Shown here: one piece after another, positions 36,601 through 47,076 of the stretch | Numbering within the stretch: the stretch's first letter is position 1 | Layout of the letters: the number at the start of each line of letters is the position of its first letter | Origin: Sulfolobus islandicus Y.N.15.51 | GTDB taxonomy: Archaea; Thermoproteota; Thermoprotei_A; Sulfolobales; Sulfolobaceae | Assembly: GCF_000022485.1 (NCBI RefSeq) | Contig: NC_012623.1 | Location: 2,728,674 to 2,792,673 of the forward strand | Direction of reading: 5' to 3' | Length of the DNA: 64,000 nt | The notes under the pieces: generated by a model | What the model was told of the DNA's origin: nothing | Seen by the model: only the letters and a program-made list of their open reading frames with translations | Databases searched by the model: none | Made by a program: the position numbers and the translations under genes

Positions 36601-37566
36601 TACAACAATATCAATTGCTGAAAATAATCCTTCTAAGGTTGCTGATGGCGCAACAACTAATAAAATATTGGAATATGGAGCAGCTGTATGAGCTGCCTCA
36701 ACATCTAACGCAACTTCTTCGAACCAACCAGTAAACAACCCATTTTCTGGATTGTAAGGACCAACTGGTAATACGGTTAAGTTTATTGATGGTAAACCGA
36801 ACTTAGCGTCAAACAGATTTACATCTTGATATATCTCTGGATCGCCATAGGCATCTATTATTGCAATTGTAACCTTTTTATCGGCAGTTGAATTTAGCAG
36901 TGGAGTTATATTGTAAACACCTTGGATAACTTTAGGAGTATACCAAGTTGCTGAGAATTGGAAAGTATAGACAAATGAGGAATAAACTTGTTTACTAGGT
37001 ATTAAATTCCCATTTTCCAATTTACCTAACTGAATTAAAGGTAACGATACGTTGGTAAAGTTTGTTAAACCACCTATTAGTACGTTATCAAGAACAGACG
37101 GTATTTTAACGTTACCACCAGGCTTGTAATATATCTGACCACTAGCCGATTTGGCTACTACAAAATCAGTCCCAAAAACTGATGAAACAAGGGAAACTGG
37201 TGCTTCAGCCATGACTTCGAAGGGACTCCTATATACTATTGTGAAACCCTTACTCTCAAGGTACTCTATAGTCTCGTTAACCTTCTCTTGATTACTAAAC
37301 ATCGAGATAAGCTGACTGTTACTTAGTGGCTTAATTTGATGGTTAGCTACTTCTTGTGCTACTAGATAAAGCTCATTAAGATTCTTTGGGGGGATGAAAA
37401 AGGAAAGAATAATGTTAGTATTTGTGGGTAGAGATGAGATAATGTTAGACTGAGGATAGCTAGGGTTTATAAAGGTTGTGGAATAGGCTAAAGATAGTAA
37501 GGGGAATAAAGTGGATATCGATAAAAAAGTAGATATAACTATAACTTGTATTATTCTACTTTCCAT
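33643..37566 (-). CDS. Secreted sedolisin/kumamolisin-type acid protease (S53), membrane-anchored
   Basis: 1307 residues. A signal peptide (1-28) and pro-domain (about 40-190) precede the catalytic domain. The S53 residues are all present: Glu284 and Asp288 in 'FEEVALDVEAA', Asp381 in 'SSGDLGAY', Ser504 in 'GVSGGTSLSAPLWAG'. About 700 residues of repeated beta-sandwich domains follow ('YPNGTPV' recurs in them), then a single C-terminal helix ending LVLMRRR. It is therefore an acid protease displayed outside the cell, fitting a sulfuric hot-spring archaeon. It is first in an operon with the PNGase A-like gene. Confidence 0.92.
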   Translation of the reverse strand: MESRIIQVIVISTFLSISTLFPLLSLAYSTTFINPSYPQSNIISSLPTNTNIILSFFIPPKNLNELYLVAQEVANHQIKPLSNSQLISMFSNQEKVNETIEYLESKGFTIVYRSPFEVMAEAPVSLVSSVFGTDFVVAKSASGQIYYKPGGNVKIPSVLDNVLIGGLTNFTNVSLPLIQLGKLENGNLIPSKQVYSSFVYTFQFSATWYTPKVIQGVYNITPLLNSTADKKVTIAIIDAYGDPEIYQDVNLFDAKFGLPSINLTVLPVGPYNPENGLFTGWFEEVALDVEAAHTAAPYSNILLVVAPSATLEGLFSAIDIVVSEDLAQVVSMSWGLPGILFGASGFYAVFNGIAFPNYPYYDYYFELGSAEGITFLASSGDLGAYNDLPTVYGSANYPASSPFVTAVGGTSLFANITSGYISTYNATGNYGAEIAWSVNPLLGVIQGGVSSGGGYGQLFPAPWYQRYVTHSNYRAIPDVAADANPFTGFVIYALGQEGVSGGTSLSAPLWAGIIADIDGIVGHPLGLVNPILYEIYQNTTLYHKAFHPISLGYNGYYYANSSYNLVTGLGSPNAGMLGIIIKHLLSKSLAISVSTFEPGVFQPWYFYRSTFTIAAYVTYPNNTIVSKGSFNAYIYTSEGYLATVPLSFNGTYWVGNYTITPNDPPNIWEIVVNGSSGQFTGVGTAEVDIGESINIVSPIPYPFNFPIPYNSPFGIEAWIYYPNGTPVVNQSVTAYLVSNSGKLLASIPLLMMAPGLYEGSYALLPPLPQGTYLLIINDSYGSAFSYVYFGEYNFGAILTPINDGFPAASPGQNITIIDEVLTPELTGIFTSNVTAYIYNQNGNLIGQVKLTPAPDIIQFGVYLLFFLYYANFTIPFDASPGFYNVVIQSVSNTSTGLVKANFVTSFYVSPANLRLNVKVNSVVYEGEVLKIYANITYPNGTPVKYGMFTATVLPTSLNYEQLIIGFQAGIPLQYNSTLGEWVGIYKVPSIFYGSIFQGSSVYSLAGPWNVIVSGVSWNGYNLYSTPASFSFVNVMPYTFINNIIVSSKSLDSPLLSKINSTTYMLSNVKANNITVEGINVILDNVIANTITLKNSNVMIRSSSINQLVLENSSVSIIGSKIGGNNIAVVANDSNLTITSSVIQNSRYAFLQPNSVISISGISMYNVTDLSVIPAPKIIYLSTTNVTVSKESIIVNITGEYLRLLGVSMNNKPVSYSVISSSPSSISLSIPFNASQFSDGQYVFTVSVSDGLPYNLTFNILNNYHLVTVQGRIITLQGSVNLLTVIAIISLIIAIIAIILLLVLMRRR

Positions 37567-37706
37567 ATAATTAATAAACTTTCACACGTATAAAAAGATT
37601 ACTTTAAAATCAAATCATCACAAGATTCTTTCATAAAAAAGAGATTATCCTATTAAGTGAAAAATAAAAATAAAAACTTCTCACTTTATATTTAAATCTT
37701 ATTCAT

Positions 37707-37924
<218 letters not shown>

Positions 37925-38118
37925 GTTTCACATAAATAAGCTTTACGCTATTAACAAGAGTACGACTTAAAGGAAATCCTTAGCGCAAACTAAAGTTATT
38001 ACCTTAGCCCATAATAAAAATAAAGATGCCTAGAAGGGCAAAAACACATTGCGTCAACATAATATATTTACTTATTGTTTTATACTGATATCATTTATAT
38101 TACCTATAATTAAAACAT

Positions 38119-38181
38119 TAAGTCATAAGAAAAACATTACGTGTCATTTTGTAGAAAAAAATATAAGTCATAAGAAAAACA
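38119..38181 (+). promoter_or_regulatory. Two 18-bp direct repeats before the zinc-finger gene
   Basis: TAAGTCATAAGAAAAACA occurs at 38119-38136 and 38164-38181, 45 bp apart. The second overlaps the TATA-like ATATAAG that is 26 bp before GTG 38191. The arrangement suggests paired operator sites, perhaps for autoregulation. Confidence 0.6.
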
Positions 38182-38190
38182 CTTTAGCTA

Positions 38191-38493
38191 GTGAAAACTA
38201 TGACAATGGCTGAAGCACTAAACAAGATCATGAAAAACAGAACAACCACTTTAAAACTATCCTATTACCCCTTCCTGCTGGCAGTAAAGGATAACGTACC
38301 AGAACTAGACATAATGCTAAAAAGAAAAAGAGAACTAAACTATTACTTAGACAAATTGTATAGTGAAAGCAAAAAATACTTATTAAAATACGCTAAGGAT
38401 AAATACTATTGCGTATGTGGAAGAACATTCCCGTCAGCATATGACTTTTACACTCACGTTTTCAGAGAGCATAAATTAAGTATAAGGAATTAA
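38191..38493 (+). CDS. Small C2H2 zinc-finger protein
   Basis: 100 residues. The C-terminal '[20 protein letters not shown]' followed by 'REH' is a single C2H2 zinc finger (Cys-Xaa-Cys ... His-Xaa4-His). The N-terminal 70 residues are basic and helical. GTG 38191 is leaderless relative to the promoter; ATG 38200 is an alternative. Similar short C2H2 proteins are common in Sulfolobales and their viruses and plasmids as DNA binders. It overlaps the convergent permease gene by 4 bp. Confidence 0.75.
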   Translation: MKTMTMAEALNKIMKNRTTTLKLSYYPFLLAVKDNVPELDIMLKRKRELNYYLDKLYSESKKYLLKYAKDKYYCVCGRTFPSAYDFYTHVFREHKLSIRN

Positions 38494-39989
38494 TCTGGTG
38501 GTATCTCCTTATACACTAACCTTAAATCTATACCACTCTTCTTCCTATAATAGTATGATGATACGAAAGTAATGACGCCTAATCCTATTAAGCTAACTAT
38601 ATAGGCTATTCCCGGCCAGTAAGGTGCACCGTTATCAGATATAACACCGAAGTAAGGATTAATAAAGGCCTCGTATCCCATAAAACCCAAAAACACAATA
38701 GAAAGTAAAGCTGATATTAGCATACCCATATTTCCCTCACTTAAAGCCTGCCTAATACCAGCTATTGAGACTAAAACTAAGTAGGCAATAGCCAAAGGAG
38801 TATAACTATATAAGGCCTCGTATCCGTTAGGACTTATTATTGGTACTGCTAAGAACACTAAAGTTACCGCAAAGTCTAAGAGATGAGCATAAGCTGGAGA
38901 GCCTTGCCTATTTAACCTTGAAAACACCTCTGGGAATAACCTATCAAAGGAGAATGCAAATACGTACCTAGCGAAAACAACGACACCGAAAGCCATTACA
39001 AAAAACTCCCAGGCTATCAAACTAATCCCTATAAACCACTCTAAAGCGTAGCTATGAGATAAAGCAATAGCGACAGTCCAGAAGTTATAAGTACTTGATA
39101 AATATAAAGAGTAATTAAACCCATACCCTGCAGCAATATCCATTAGCAGGAATGGGACAGTTATAAAGATAAGCGTTAACAAACTACCTAAAATTAAATT
39201 GTATCTTATCCCACTCGTATTCTTTATCTCAGAAGCGACAGCTGGCCCTGCATATAACCAAATGTAAGCAAATGATGCAAAGTAAGGAATCATATAAAAC
39301 GTTGAAGACAAACTAAATGTTGGTCCCTTATAGGGTTGAACAGTTAAATTAAAGTCCTTTAGAAAAGGCTGAATTGCAGTATGAAAATCTGAAACGTTAA
39401 GTGCTAATACAAGAATTGCAACTAGAGTACCTAAAAGCGAAAGCATCCCTAGTGCTGACGTTAAAGTATAACCCCATCTTGGTCTGAGGATGTTAATAAG
39501 AATTATTATCAGAAATGCAAGCGCTGCTAAACTATAGGCTAGAATAGCATTACTAGTTGTAAACACATTATTAGCTAGATTAACCAGATAGGGCTGGGAA
39601 TTCAAAGTACCAATAATTAACAATACAATATTTATTGCTGAAACAGAAAAGAATGCTGATAGTGCAAAAAACGGAGGCATATTAAAAGCTAATGCAACAC
39701 CCATTATAGCACCTAAAGGACCATTAAGCTTTCTAGATAGCCAAATATAATCACCTCCAGTCCTAGGAATTCTAGAAATAAAGTAAGTATAAAGAAATAC
39801 AAGGGGTAAAGTGAATAGGAAAGTGAGCAATGAAGCAATCCATAATACCGCACCCTTGACTATGTAAGGACTTATCCCGATAAAAATTGCTAACCCAGCA
39901 CCCATATTAGCTACATTTAACATTGTTGCATCCAGCAAAGAGACGTTTTTGGTAAGACCAGAAGTTTCCCTAACAAACAGCTTAGCCAT
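38490..39989 (-). CDS. APC-family amino acid permease
   Basis: 499 residues with about 12 membrane helices. The N-terminal '[20 protein letters not shown]' and '[19 protein letters not shown]' are typical of the amino acid-polyamine-organocation superfamily. Substrate specificity is not readable. It begins 4 bp after the large membrane protein gene and may be the last gene of the pilin operon, though its function looks unrelated. Confidence 0.88.
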   Translation of the reverse strand: MAKLFVRETSGLTKNVSLLDATMLNVANMGAGLAIFIGISPYIVKGAVLWIASLLTFLFTLPLVFLYTYFISRIPRTGGDYIWLSRKLNGPLGAIMGVALAFNMPPFFALSAFFSVSAINIVLLIIGTLNSQPYLVNLANNVFTTSNAILAYSLAALAFLIIILINILRPRWGYTLTSALGMLSLLGTLVAILVLALNVSDFHTAIQPFLKDFNLTVQPYKGPTFSLSSTFYMIPYFASFAYIWLYAGPAVASEIKNTSGIRYNLILGSLLTLIFITVPFLLMDIAAGYGFNYSLYLSSTYNFWTVAIALSHSYALEWFIGISLIAWEFFVMAFGVVVFARYVFAFSFDRLFPEVFSRLNRQGSPAYAHLLDFAVTLVFLAVPIISPNGYEALYSYTPLAIAYLVLVSIAGIRQALSEGNMGMLISALLSIVFLGFMGYEAFINPYFGVISDNGAPYWPGIAYIVSLIGLGVITFVSSYYYRKKSGIDLRLVYKEIPPD

Positions 39990-39993
39990 AATC

Positions 39994-42342
39994 TCAATTA
40001 TGATGAAATATTTTTAAAGTTATCTTACGAAAATATGTTCGGGCATATAGTAGAGATATAAATAAAATTACAGTGATTAAGAGAGTAATTAAATTGATCA
40101 TTATTGAAAAAGAGATAACATTATTATCATTATAGGGATACCCAAAAGCCCTACCCAATTGTGGATAAGGATAAGAGGAAATGTTATTGCCATTAAGTTC
40201 ATTTTGTATAGAAATGTTATAAGGGATAAACATTACACCTATTAGATATGATAGAGAATTTCCAATAAAGAACAGCTTCACGCTACTAGAGACAGAAATA
40301 TTACCTAAATACGAAAACACAATAGAAATGTTTGGAGAGGAAGTTGAAACAGAAAGCGAATAAGAACCATTAGTAACACCGAAAACACCTCCTCCAGGTA
40401 AAGAGACATAAACTAGCACAACCTTGTAAAATCCTGGTTTCACTCCTAAATTAAGAAATGAAGTATTACTAACAGAAATAAATGAAATGCTTGGGAATTC
40501 TGACAAAATTTCCTCATCATATACATTTACGTTTATTGTATCTGTGAAATTATTAGGATATGGTAAGTGCTTAACGTTTAGTTTAACCGGTAAGATACCT
40601 TGTTTATATGCAGACAGTGCTAGAAGTTCAGCATATGTCACATTTCCAAAATAACCACCTATATACTTTGGAGGAATATCAAACATGAGATAAGAGGGGA
40701 CAACGTTAAGTGAACTATTAGTATTAGGAATCTTTGGATATTCAAAATTTATGAAAATTGGGGAATTAATATTATACGTAAAATCGTTGTTTTTGTATAC
40801 TAAAAAGTAAGAGTCGTTATAAACTAGAGTGAAGACGTTTTTGTGAGAGTTAATTATGCTCAAGGTGTAATTATCATTAACAGTACTAACAACGTATTGT
40901 ATACCATACTCGTTTAAAATAGTCCCTACACTAGAGGTATTAACTAAGAAGGCAGAAGTTACATTCGGTAATACTTCAATAAATGTACTCCAATTTGATG
41001 GAACTATAGCATCAACGAGAACGTTGCCTATAGTGTTATTCTCTAAAAATTTTGCTAAATTTACTAGTAGGGGAGGAGGATTTACAGGGTTATAATATCC
41101 AAGGTAGTCTCCGCTAATTACCATTGAGGAGGAAAAGGTAAATTGAGATAAAACTATGAGAATAAATAAAGGAATTAAGTAGTGTCTTGAAAGAATCTTA
41201 GCCATTACCAAGGATACTAAAAGAAATAGTGGTGCTAATATCATCTCAGTTAAATAAGTTGGCAAAAAGAGCCATAGGTAACTATACACGAAAGTTTGGG
41301 CTAAGAAATCCAGTAAGGGATATGTTAAGTTCAACATTATGTTATACCCTAAAACGTTTACATAAGACGAGACTAGAAATACTAAAAATAAGTAAAGCGC
41401 TAAGAAATAGTTAGCTGGTGAGCCCTTTTTCTTTAGAAAGATATAGCCTAAAATTCCAGTTTCGACAAACGCAAAGGACATCACATAAATCAGGAGGGGA
41501 TTTCCAAACGACAAGTAAGATACTAATGGCCTAAATAGTGACAATCCCCTCAATGAATCTAATAGGGGAAACGTAAAGTAATTTAACCATAACTGTTGAT
41601 TAGATATTGTGAAACTTATTGAGGAGTAAGAGTGAAAGTTGTAAAATAATACCACAAACAGTCTAGAATTTAATAAGAGATAAAAAGGTATTGAGTATAG
41701 GAAGACCTTTAGATCATTTAATTTATGTCTATAAATAAGAATTGAAAGTATTATAAATAACGTGTAAACGAAACCCCTAGGGTCAGTTGTAGTTAGAGAG
41801 GCGAAAAGTGAGAGAAGTATAGCACCAGAAAGACCTCCTTTCTCTAGCGAGTAAAAAGTACCGGCAATCAACCCCGGTAAAAGCGCATAAAAGGCTGCGT
41901 AATTGGACCAATGACTGAAATAGTAAGCTGTAGGTGTTATAGCGTAGAGGAAAGCAATAGTAGAAGATACTGAAATTTTAACCCATAATTTAGTTTCTTT
42001 TGCATATTTATTTAAAAAGTATCTAGAAGAGAAATACATAGATGGGACTGAGATGGCATAGGGAAATAAAAGATACGTTATCCAGTATGCTATCACTGGT
42101 GAGATGAAATTAAAATACAGTATAACCACTAAAGGCATCCAAACATTATCTATAATCATGGGAAAATTAAGATAAGATAGCGCTGCCTGCCTAGAGTCTA
42201 AATAAAAAGTCGGGTAAGAATCCCTTTGATAAATGTATCCAACATGGAAGAAAACCTTCCATAAGGCTATCATGGGAGTTAGTATGGAAAGGAGTATTAC
42301 AACAATTATCTCAACTACTTGAAGTCTTCTTTCTCGACGCAT
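39994..42342 (-). CDS. Large polytopic membrane protein, 782 aa
   Basis: About 12-14 membrane helices fill residues 10-415, then an exterior beta-rich domain of roughly 300 residues with many Asn-Xaa-Ser/Thr sites, and a final membrane helix near the C-terminus. The N-terminal part resembles GT-C-type glycosyltransferases in overall topology ('[20 protein letters not shown]' as the first exterior loop), but I see no certain catalytic motif. It overlaps the upstream gene by 32 bp, so it belongs to the pilin operon. A role in assembling or modifying the surface structure is inference. Confidence 0.65.
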   Translation of the reverse strand: MRRERRLQVVEIIVVILLSILTPMIALWKVFFHVGYIYQRDSYPTFYLDSRQAALSYLNFPMIIDNVWMPLVVILYFNFISPVIAYWITYLLFPYAISVPSMYFSSRYFLNKYAKETKLWVKISVSSTIAFLYAITPTAYYFSHWSNYAAFYALLPGLIAGTFYSLEKGGLSGAILLSLFASLTTTDPRGFVYTLFIILSILIYRHKLNDLKVFLYSIPFYLLLNSRLFVVLFYNFHSYSSISFTISNQQLWLNYFTFPLLDSLRGLSLFRPLVSYLSFGNPLLIYVMSFAFVETGILGYIFLKKKGSPANYFLALYLFLVFLVSSYVNVLGYNIMLNLTYPLLDFLAQTFVYSYLWLFLPTYLTEMILAPLFLLVSLVMAKILSRHYLIPLFILIVLSQFTFSSSMVISGDYLGYYNPVNPPPLLVNLAKFLENNTIGNVLVDAIVPSNWSTFIEVLPNVTSAFLVNTSSVGTILNEYGIQYVVSTVNDNYTLSIINSHKNVFTLVYNDSYFLVYKNNDFTYNINSPIFINFEYPKIPNTNSSLNVVPSYLMFDIPPKYIGGYFGNVTYAELLALSAYKQGILPVKLNVKHLPYPNNFTDTINVNVYDEEILSEFPSISFISVSNTSFLNLGVKPGFYKVVLVYVSLPGGGVFGVTNGSYSLSVSTSSPNISIVFSYLGNISVSSSVKLFFIGNSLSYLIGVMFIPYNISIQNELNGNNISSYPYPQLGRAFGYPYNDNNVISFSIMINLITLLITVILFISLLYARTYFRKITLKIFHHN

Positions 42343-43021
42343 AAATTTTCACCATCACGAGTACAAAAATGAGCAAAAGAGTTACAAAACTTATATATTT
42401 ACCAACTACTTGATCTAGATCAGAGTTTAAATCTAAAGAAATAGGTAAATTAATGATCTTGCTATTATTTGTGAATTTAAAGCCATCTGGAAGTATTGGT
42501 TGTTCGTTAGGATTTACAAGATTTGAGCTCACTAAAGTATAAGTTGTATTACTGACTATCTGTCCACTCTCCCCTATTTGAAGGATAACGATCTTATATG
42601 GAACCCCAGTGGAATTAACGTAATAAAAATACTCAAGCTCAATATAACCTATAAAAGTCTTGCCATAATATACATAGTTGGAATTATTTGAGGATAGTAA
42701 AGACAAGATAACACCTCTTTCAATTACTGGTTCTCCAACATTAGGAATATAGAAAAAAGTTTCCGGAAGAGAGACATTATCTAGAATTGTGGAAGAAGTT
42801 AGAATCTGAGAGAAATTGAGAACATAAACAGTCAGATTATAAGCGAAGGTTGCATTATTATAACAAACTCTTGTAACATTTTCAAAAAGAAGCTCTGATA
42901 GATGGTAAACTTGGTTGTCATAATTTATTTGAATATGAAGCGAGTACTCTACAAAGGCGTTAGGAAATAAGGCTATTATTAGGAGAAATAGAAGAGGAGA
43001 AGACATGACTATCTTACCCAT
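42311..43021 (-). CDS. Exported membrane-anchored protein, 236 aa (paralogue A)
   Basis: An N-terminal signal (about 7-24), an ectodomain of 180 residues with about eight sequons, and a C-terminal helix 'YISFVTLLLIFVLVMVKI' followed by basic residues. 'VPYKIVILQIGESGQIVSNT' is clearly related to 'LADKIINLQIGANGKISSET' in the neighbouring 241-residue protein, so the two genes arose by duplication. It overlaps both neighbours (32 bp and 13 bp) and is translationally coupled to them. No known family is recognised. Confidence 0.7.
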   Translation of the reverse strand: MGKIVMSSPLLFLLIIALFPNAFVEYSLHIQINYDNQVYHLSELLFENVTRVCYNNATFAYNLTVYVLNFSQILTSSTILDNVSLPETFFYIPNVGEPVIERGVILSLLSSNNSNYVYYGKTFIGYIELEYFYYVNSTGVPYKIVILQIGESGQIVSNTTYTLVSSNLVNPNEQPILPDGFKFTNNSKIINLPISLDLNSDLDQVVGKYISFVTLLLIFVLVMVKIYASRKKTSSS

Positions 43022-43703
43022 TTAGTCCCCCTAAATAAAAGAATTACCATAACGAGAAGTGCCCCAACTATTATAATGTACTCCATAATTTTAGAATATT
43101 GCGGGAATAGACTGACAATTACTTCACTACTTGCAGTCGTAATTCCCTCAAAGTAAGGTATTCCAATATGCGTATTATTGAAGTTCGTCATCCATAAAAC
43201 TAATGTAGTTTCACTAGATATCTTACCATTTGCACCTATCTGTAAGTTAATTATCTTATCCGCCAAACCATCAGACTTAAAATAAAAGTAAGTTTCTATA
43301 GCTACGCCTTCTACATTACTTTTTCTGAGATAAACGTAACAGGAGTTAGTATGATTAACATAAAAAAGGTTTACTCTACTTACACTTATGTTTTTTTCTC
43401 CTAATAATAAGGGTGAAACATAATAAAATGGTAATGGAAGAGTAGAGTTAACTAATGAATATGAAAACTTACTTTGCATTGATGTATTCCATGATATTAT
43501 ACTTATACCAACTAGAACTGTCCCGTTGTTAAAGGTCTTGTTTATCATTTGAATTATAGAAAATTTCTGAAATAACATAGATCCATCTTGGAGATAATAA
43601 GTTGAGGTGCCGTTATAAATTGCGAATGTGCCAGAAACTAGAGAAGATTGAGAGGACGTTATTAAAGTTAAGGAAAGGGCTAATGGAAAAAGAAGAATAG
43701 ACA

Positions 43704-44227
<524 letters not shown>

Positions 44228-44229
44228 CT

Positions 44230-44370
44230 AAAGGCTGTAAGGGAGTTCAAGAGGTTGGAGGGAGGAGAAGGGTTATGGTGTTGGGTGGAGGATTGAGTCC
44301 TTATTCTCTGCTGTGAAGCGTACTTTTGGGGAATCTGTTAGGGCTACAAGGCACTACATGCTGACGCCTC
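44230..44370 (+). pseudogene. Fragment of an IS5-family (DDE) transposase
   Basis: One frame reads 'WRIESLFSAVKRTFGESVRA', the C-terminal Glu region of IS5-type DDE transposases ('ESxFSavKRxFGEsvRat'). The upstream part is shifted into another frame ('VREFKRLEGGE'). Only about 45 codons remain, cut by the pilin repeat on the left and the IS110 element on the right. Confidence 0.7.
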
Positions 44371-44378
44371 TAACAAAC

Positions 44379-45539
44379 CTATGGGGATAACGAGTCTAGC
44401 GCGTCTCCCACGTCGAAGTCCTTGACATTAACTTCCTTACCCCTAGGAATCCTAAAACTCTTCTTGACAACTCCCTTGTAAACACCGTCCTTTATAACAT
44501 GATAACAAATGCTTGCAAGCTTTCCGGCAAGAGCACAAGTAGCTTGAGTAACACTCTTCCCCCTAGCAATAAGCCTCTCATAATACCCTTTAAAAGGCTC
44601 AAGACCCCTAGCAACCTTGGCAACCAAGTAGAGAGCTCTACGCAAATACTTATTACCCCTAATCATACCGGAGTGAGACTCGCTATCACCACTCTGCTTA
44701 GTTTTGGGTGCAAAGCTTGCATAAGCCCTAGCAGCCTTAGAACTGGAAAAACGGGAAACATCACCGAACTCAGCGTAAATAGTTGCAGCACTAATCAAAC
44801 CAATCCCGGGGATCTTACTCAACTCAATTACTGGTTTTGGAATCTTGGAAATTATCATATCCTCAACCTCCTTAATCATTTTCTCCAAGTTTTTTAACAG
44901 TTCAACTAATTGTTTTAACGCTAGTTTTTCCGCGTCGTTTAAGTTTCTCCCTAGTTTTTCTTTTAGTTCCTCCTTCTCTTCCTTGCTTAGTCCCTCCCCC
45001 TTTACTAGCTTTTCAAGTAGTTTTCTTCCCTTCTTGTCGAATGGTTGTATTTTATATCCCGCGAATTCTAATATTTTCCTTATCTCGTTCTTTACTTGTG
45101 TTGTCTTCTCTACTAAGCTTTCCCTATATCTCGTTAGTTCTCTTAGCTCCATTATTTCTCCTGTTGGTATGTATGATCCCTTGATTACTCCGGTCATGTG
45201 TGCTACTAGTAACCTTTGTGCGTCGAGTTTGTCTGTCTTTTTCCCTAGTATTTCTGTTAGGTGTAGTGGGTTTATTACTGTTACCTTGTATCCTTTTTCC
45301 GTTAGTTTTTCGTGTAGGTAGAAGTAATATATTCCAGTTGCCTCTATTATTCCTTCCTTATATTCTCCTAGGAATTTAATTAGTTCCTCTATTCCCTCGT
45401 TGTCGTGGTTGAATTCCTTTACCTCCTTGACGTATACTGCTGATTTTTCTTGTTCTACTACTAGTTCTCCCTTTGCTGCTGTTAGTTTGCTTTGTGAAAT
45501 ATCAATTGCGAAGGCCTTGTTTGTAACTTTTAATTCCAT
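44379..45539 (-). CDS. IS110-family transposase (DEDD recombinase), complete
   Basis: 386 residues. Domain 1 (about 1-150) is RuvC-like with Asp13, Glu66, Asp103 and Asp106. A coiled region (about 140-240) follows, then the Tnp20 domain with 'PVIELSKIPGIGLISAATIY', 'KAARAYASFAPKTKQSGDSE' and 'SGMIRGNKYLRRALYLVAKV', which contains the catalytic serine segment of the group. Both domains are intact and no stop interrupts the gene, so the element may still be active. The protein is identical to copy 1 over the shared 260 residues. Confidence 0.95.
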   Translation of the reverse strand: MELKVTNKAFAIDISQSKLTAAKGELVVEQEKSAVYVKEVKEFNHDNEGIEELIKFLGEYKEGIIEATGIYYFYLHEKLTEKGYKVTVINPLHLTEILGKKTDKLDAQRLLVAHMTGVIKGSYIPTGEIMELRELTRYRESLVEKTTQVKNEIRKILEFAGYKIQPFDKKGRKLLEKLVKGEGLSKEEKEELKEKLGRNLNDAEKLALKQLVELLKNLEKMIKEVEDMIISKIPKPVIELSKIPGIGLISAATIYAEFGDVSRFSSSKAARAYASFAPKTKQSGDSESHSGMIRGNKYLRRALYLVAKVARGLEPFKGYYERLIARGKSVTQATCALAGKLASICYHVIKDGVYKGVVKKSFRIPRGKEVNVKDFDVGDALDSLSP

Positions 45540-46037
45540 GCTTGTGTATTACGCGTTTCTCGAGATATTTTTTGTTCTCATAATACCTTGTTTTCTTTGC
45601 ATAGTGTTAAGTGTTTCAGCCCCTAGAGTATTTTGTTACAACCTCCTACTCGGGGGTTTTTATCCCCTCTTGTTAGATCGTTCTAGGGGCTTCACAGCTA
45701 GCCTTGTAGATGGGGTTTTATCCCCATGTTTTCTATGAGCTTATGTTGTTTTTCTCCTTACTTGTTTATTTCCTTTTCTCTTGTAATACTTGGTTTTATT
45801 CGTTCTCTTGTTTTGCGTGGATTGCCCCGTAGGAGTTTTTTAGGGCAAGTGGTTGAGGCTAAGCTCAAGTTCTGGGCTTATGCATGGATGGTCCACTTGG
45901 CTAATTCTTTAGTTGGTAGAGCTCCGGGTATTAGGGTGTGAGCTTGCGAATAACGTTGAAATAAATATTAATTACTGAAAAATTCTCAGTGCATCATATC
46001 ATGCTTATGAAATAAATTGAAGAGATCAACAAAGCAT
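45540..46037 (-). ncRNA. Candidate bridge RNA region of IS110 copy 2
   Basis: This is the same structured leader as 781-1278, with hairpin positions shifted by 44759: outer stem 45619-45627 / 45682-45690, inner hairpin 45652-45656 / 45664-45667, and hairpin 45710-45715 / 45722-45727. It differs from copy 1 at 45881, 45909, 45914, 45992 and 45998. It lacks a credible gene and is on the transposase-upstream side, where IS110-group bridge RNAs are encoded. Confidence 0.5.
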
Positions 46038-46236
46038 TCCAACTACACATACATCTTGGTAGGGTCTTCTCACGGCGCCCTAATAGGACATTAAATACCA
46101 TGGAGGCTATTTATATTTTGATTAATATTCTTAAGTGGATTTGTTTTCTGAATTCCCGATAAGTCAGAATACATCTCTAGAATATAATTTGCTAATTTCC
46201 TATATAAACAAAAGATATAGCCTCTTTAATTTATAT

Positions 46237-47076
46237 TCAAGTCGAGATTGCTTCATTACTAACCAATACTAATTTTGCCTTAGACATTTTAAGTAACTCT
46301 TTTAGAGTTTCTTTAAACTCCTCTAGATGAACTTCAGGTTGCTCTATAACTATAATATCATTATTGCTTGAATTTTTAATGAAATAGACTATAGGAAATA
46401 AGCTTAACACGGAAGAGTCCGCATTATATAGTATATTATCATCACAGTAAACTTCATCGTCTTTAATGTAGATTTTATGTGCTAGAACCTCTTCAGAATA
46501 CCCTTGTGGTAAGACCATTGAGTTTATGAAATCAGAAATTATGCCGAGCGTCTTTGGAATACCCGGAGCTCCCTCAAACCTAATGGGAAGAAATTTGTAA
46601 AATGATGCTACCAATCCAGCCCTAATTGCTGGTATAATGTATGGTCTCTTCTTATTAATATCTGAAAAGTAAAAGGAGTCTATCTTAACCAAACTCCTAA
46701 TCTTATCTTCTTGCAGTTCTAACTCAGGTAAAACTTTCAACTCTACTTTAGCTTCAACCTTACCATTTTGAATAGTCCCTATGATAGACATTTTAGGTGA
46801 GGTTATTTTAAAGTATAATTCTAATGTTAATAACTTAGCTAAACTTAACTCATTTGTTAAAATATGCGTGAATTGTCTTTCAAACTCGTTTTTCCAATTT
46901 ACGAGTGGTTCTTTAGCTGTTATTCCATAAAGTCTAGGAATTAAGAATATGGTCTTAGTTAGATAGTAGTAAACTCTACCTATTACAATTCTATCCCTTC
47001 CGTTAATTATTTCAGTTTGCTTATTATCATTATTAATTTTAACAGTAGCAGAAGGAGTTTTTATCTCTATTTCCAT
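46237..47076 (-). CDS. ATPase-like protein lacking a Walker A motif
   Basis: 279 residues. 'NDIIVIEQPEVHLEEFKETL' (about 243-262) is the Walker B plus signature-like stretch of AAA/OLD/SMC-type ATPases (hhhhEqPEvHL). I find no Gly-Xaa4-Gly-Lys-Ser/Thr loop in the N-terminal part, which instead is beta-rich ('IEIKTPSATVKINNDNK'). It is either a degenerate ATP-binding subunit working with a partner, or the C-terminal end of a broken gene. It lies between two IS elements and could be cargo. Confidence 0.6.
   Translation of the reverse strand: MEIEIKTPSATVKINNDNKQTEIINGRDRIVIGRVYYYLTKTIFLIPRLYGITAKEPLVNWKNEFERQFTHILTNELSLAKLLTLELYFKITSPKMSIIGTIQNGKVEAKVELKVLPELELQEDKIRSLVKIDSFYFSDINKKRPYIIPAIRAGLVASFYKFLPIRFEGAPGIPKTLGIISDFINSMVLPQGYSEEVLAHKIYIKDDEVYCDDNILYNADSSVLSLFPIVYFIKNSSNNDIIVIEQPEVHLEEFKETLKELLKMSKAKLVLVSNEAIST

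Larger units (their letters stand above)
44379..46037 (-). mobile_element. IS110-family insertion sequence, copy 2 (complete or nearly so)
   Basis: It contains the full transposase gene and the 498-bp structured leader, about 1.66 kb. The outer end at 46037 is fixed by divergence from copy 1. The transposase-downstream end lies within a few bases to tens of bases of the stop at 44379 and cannot be fixed from one copy. It is inserted between an IS5 fragment and an ATPase-like gene. Confidence 0.88.

Noticed and set aside
38119-38181. Possible CRISPR-like array from the two 18-bp repeats
   Set aside because: Only two units, no further repeats, and one overlaps a TATA box; operators are a better explanation. 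No CRISPR array was found anywhere in the window.
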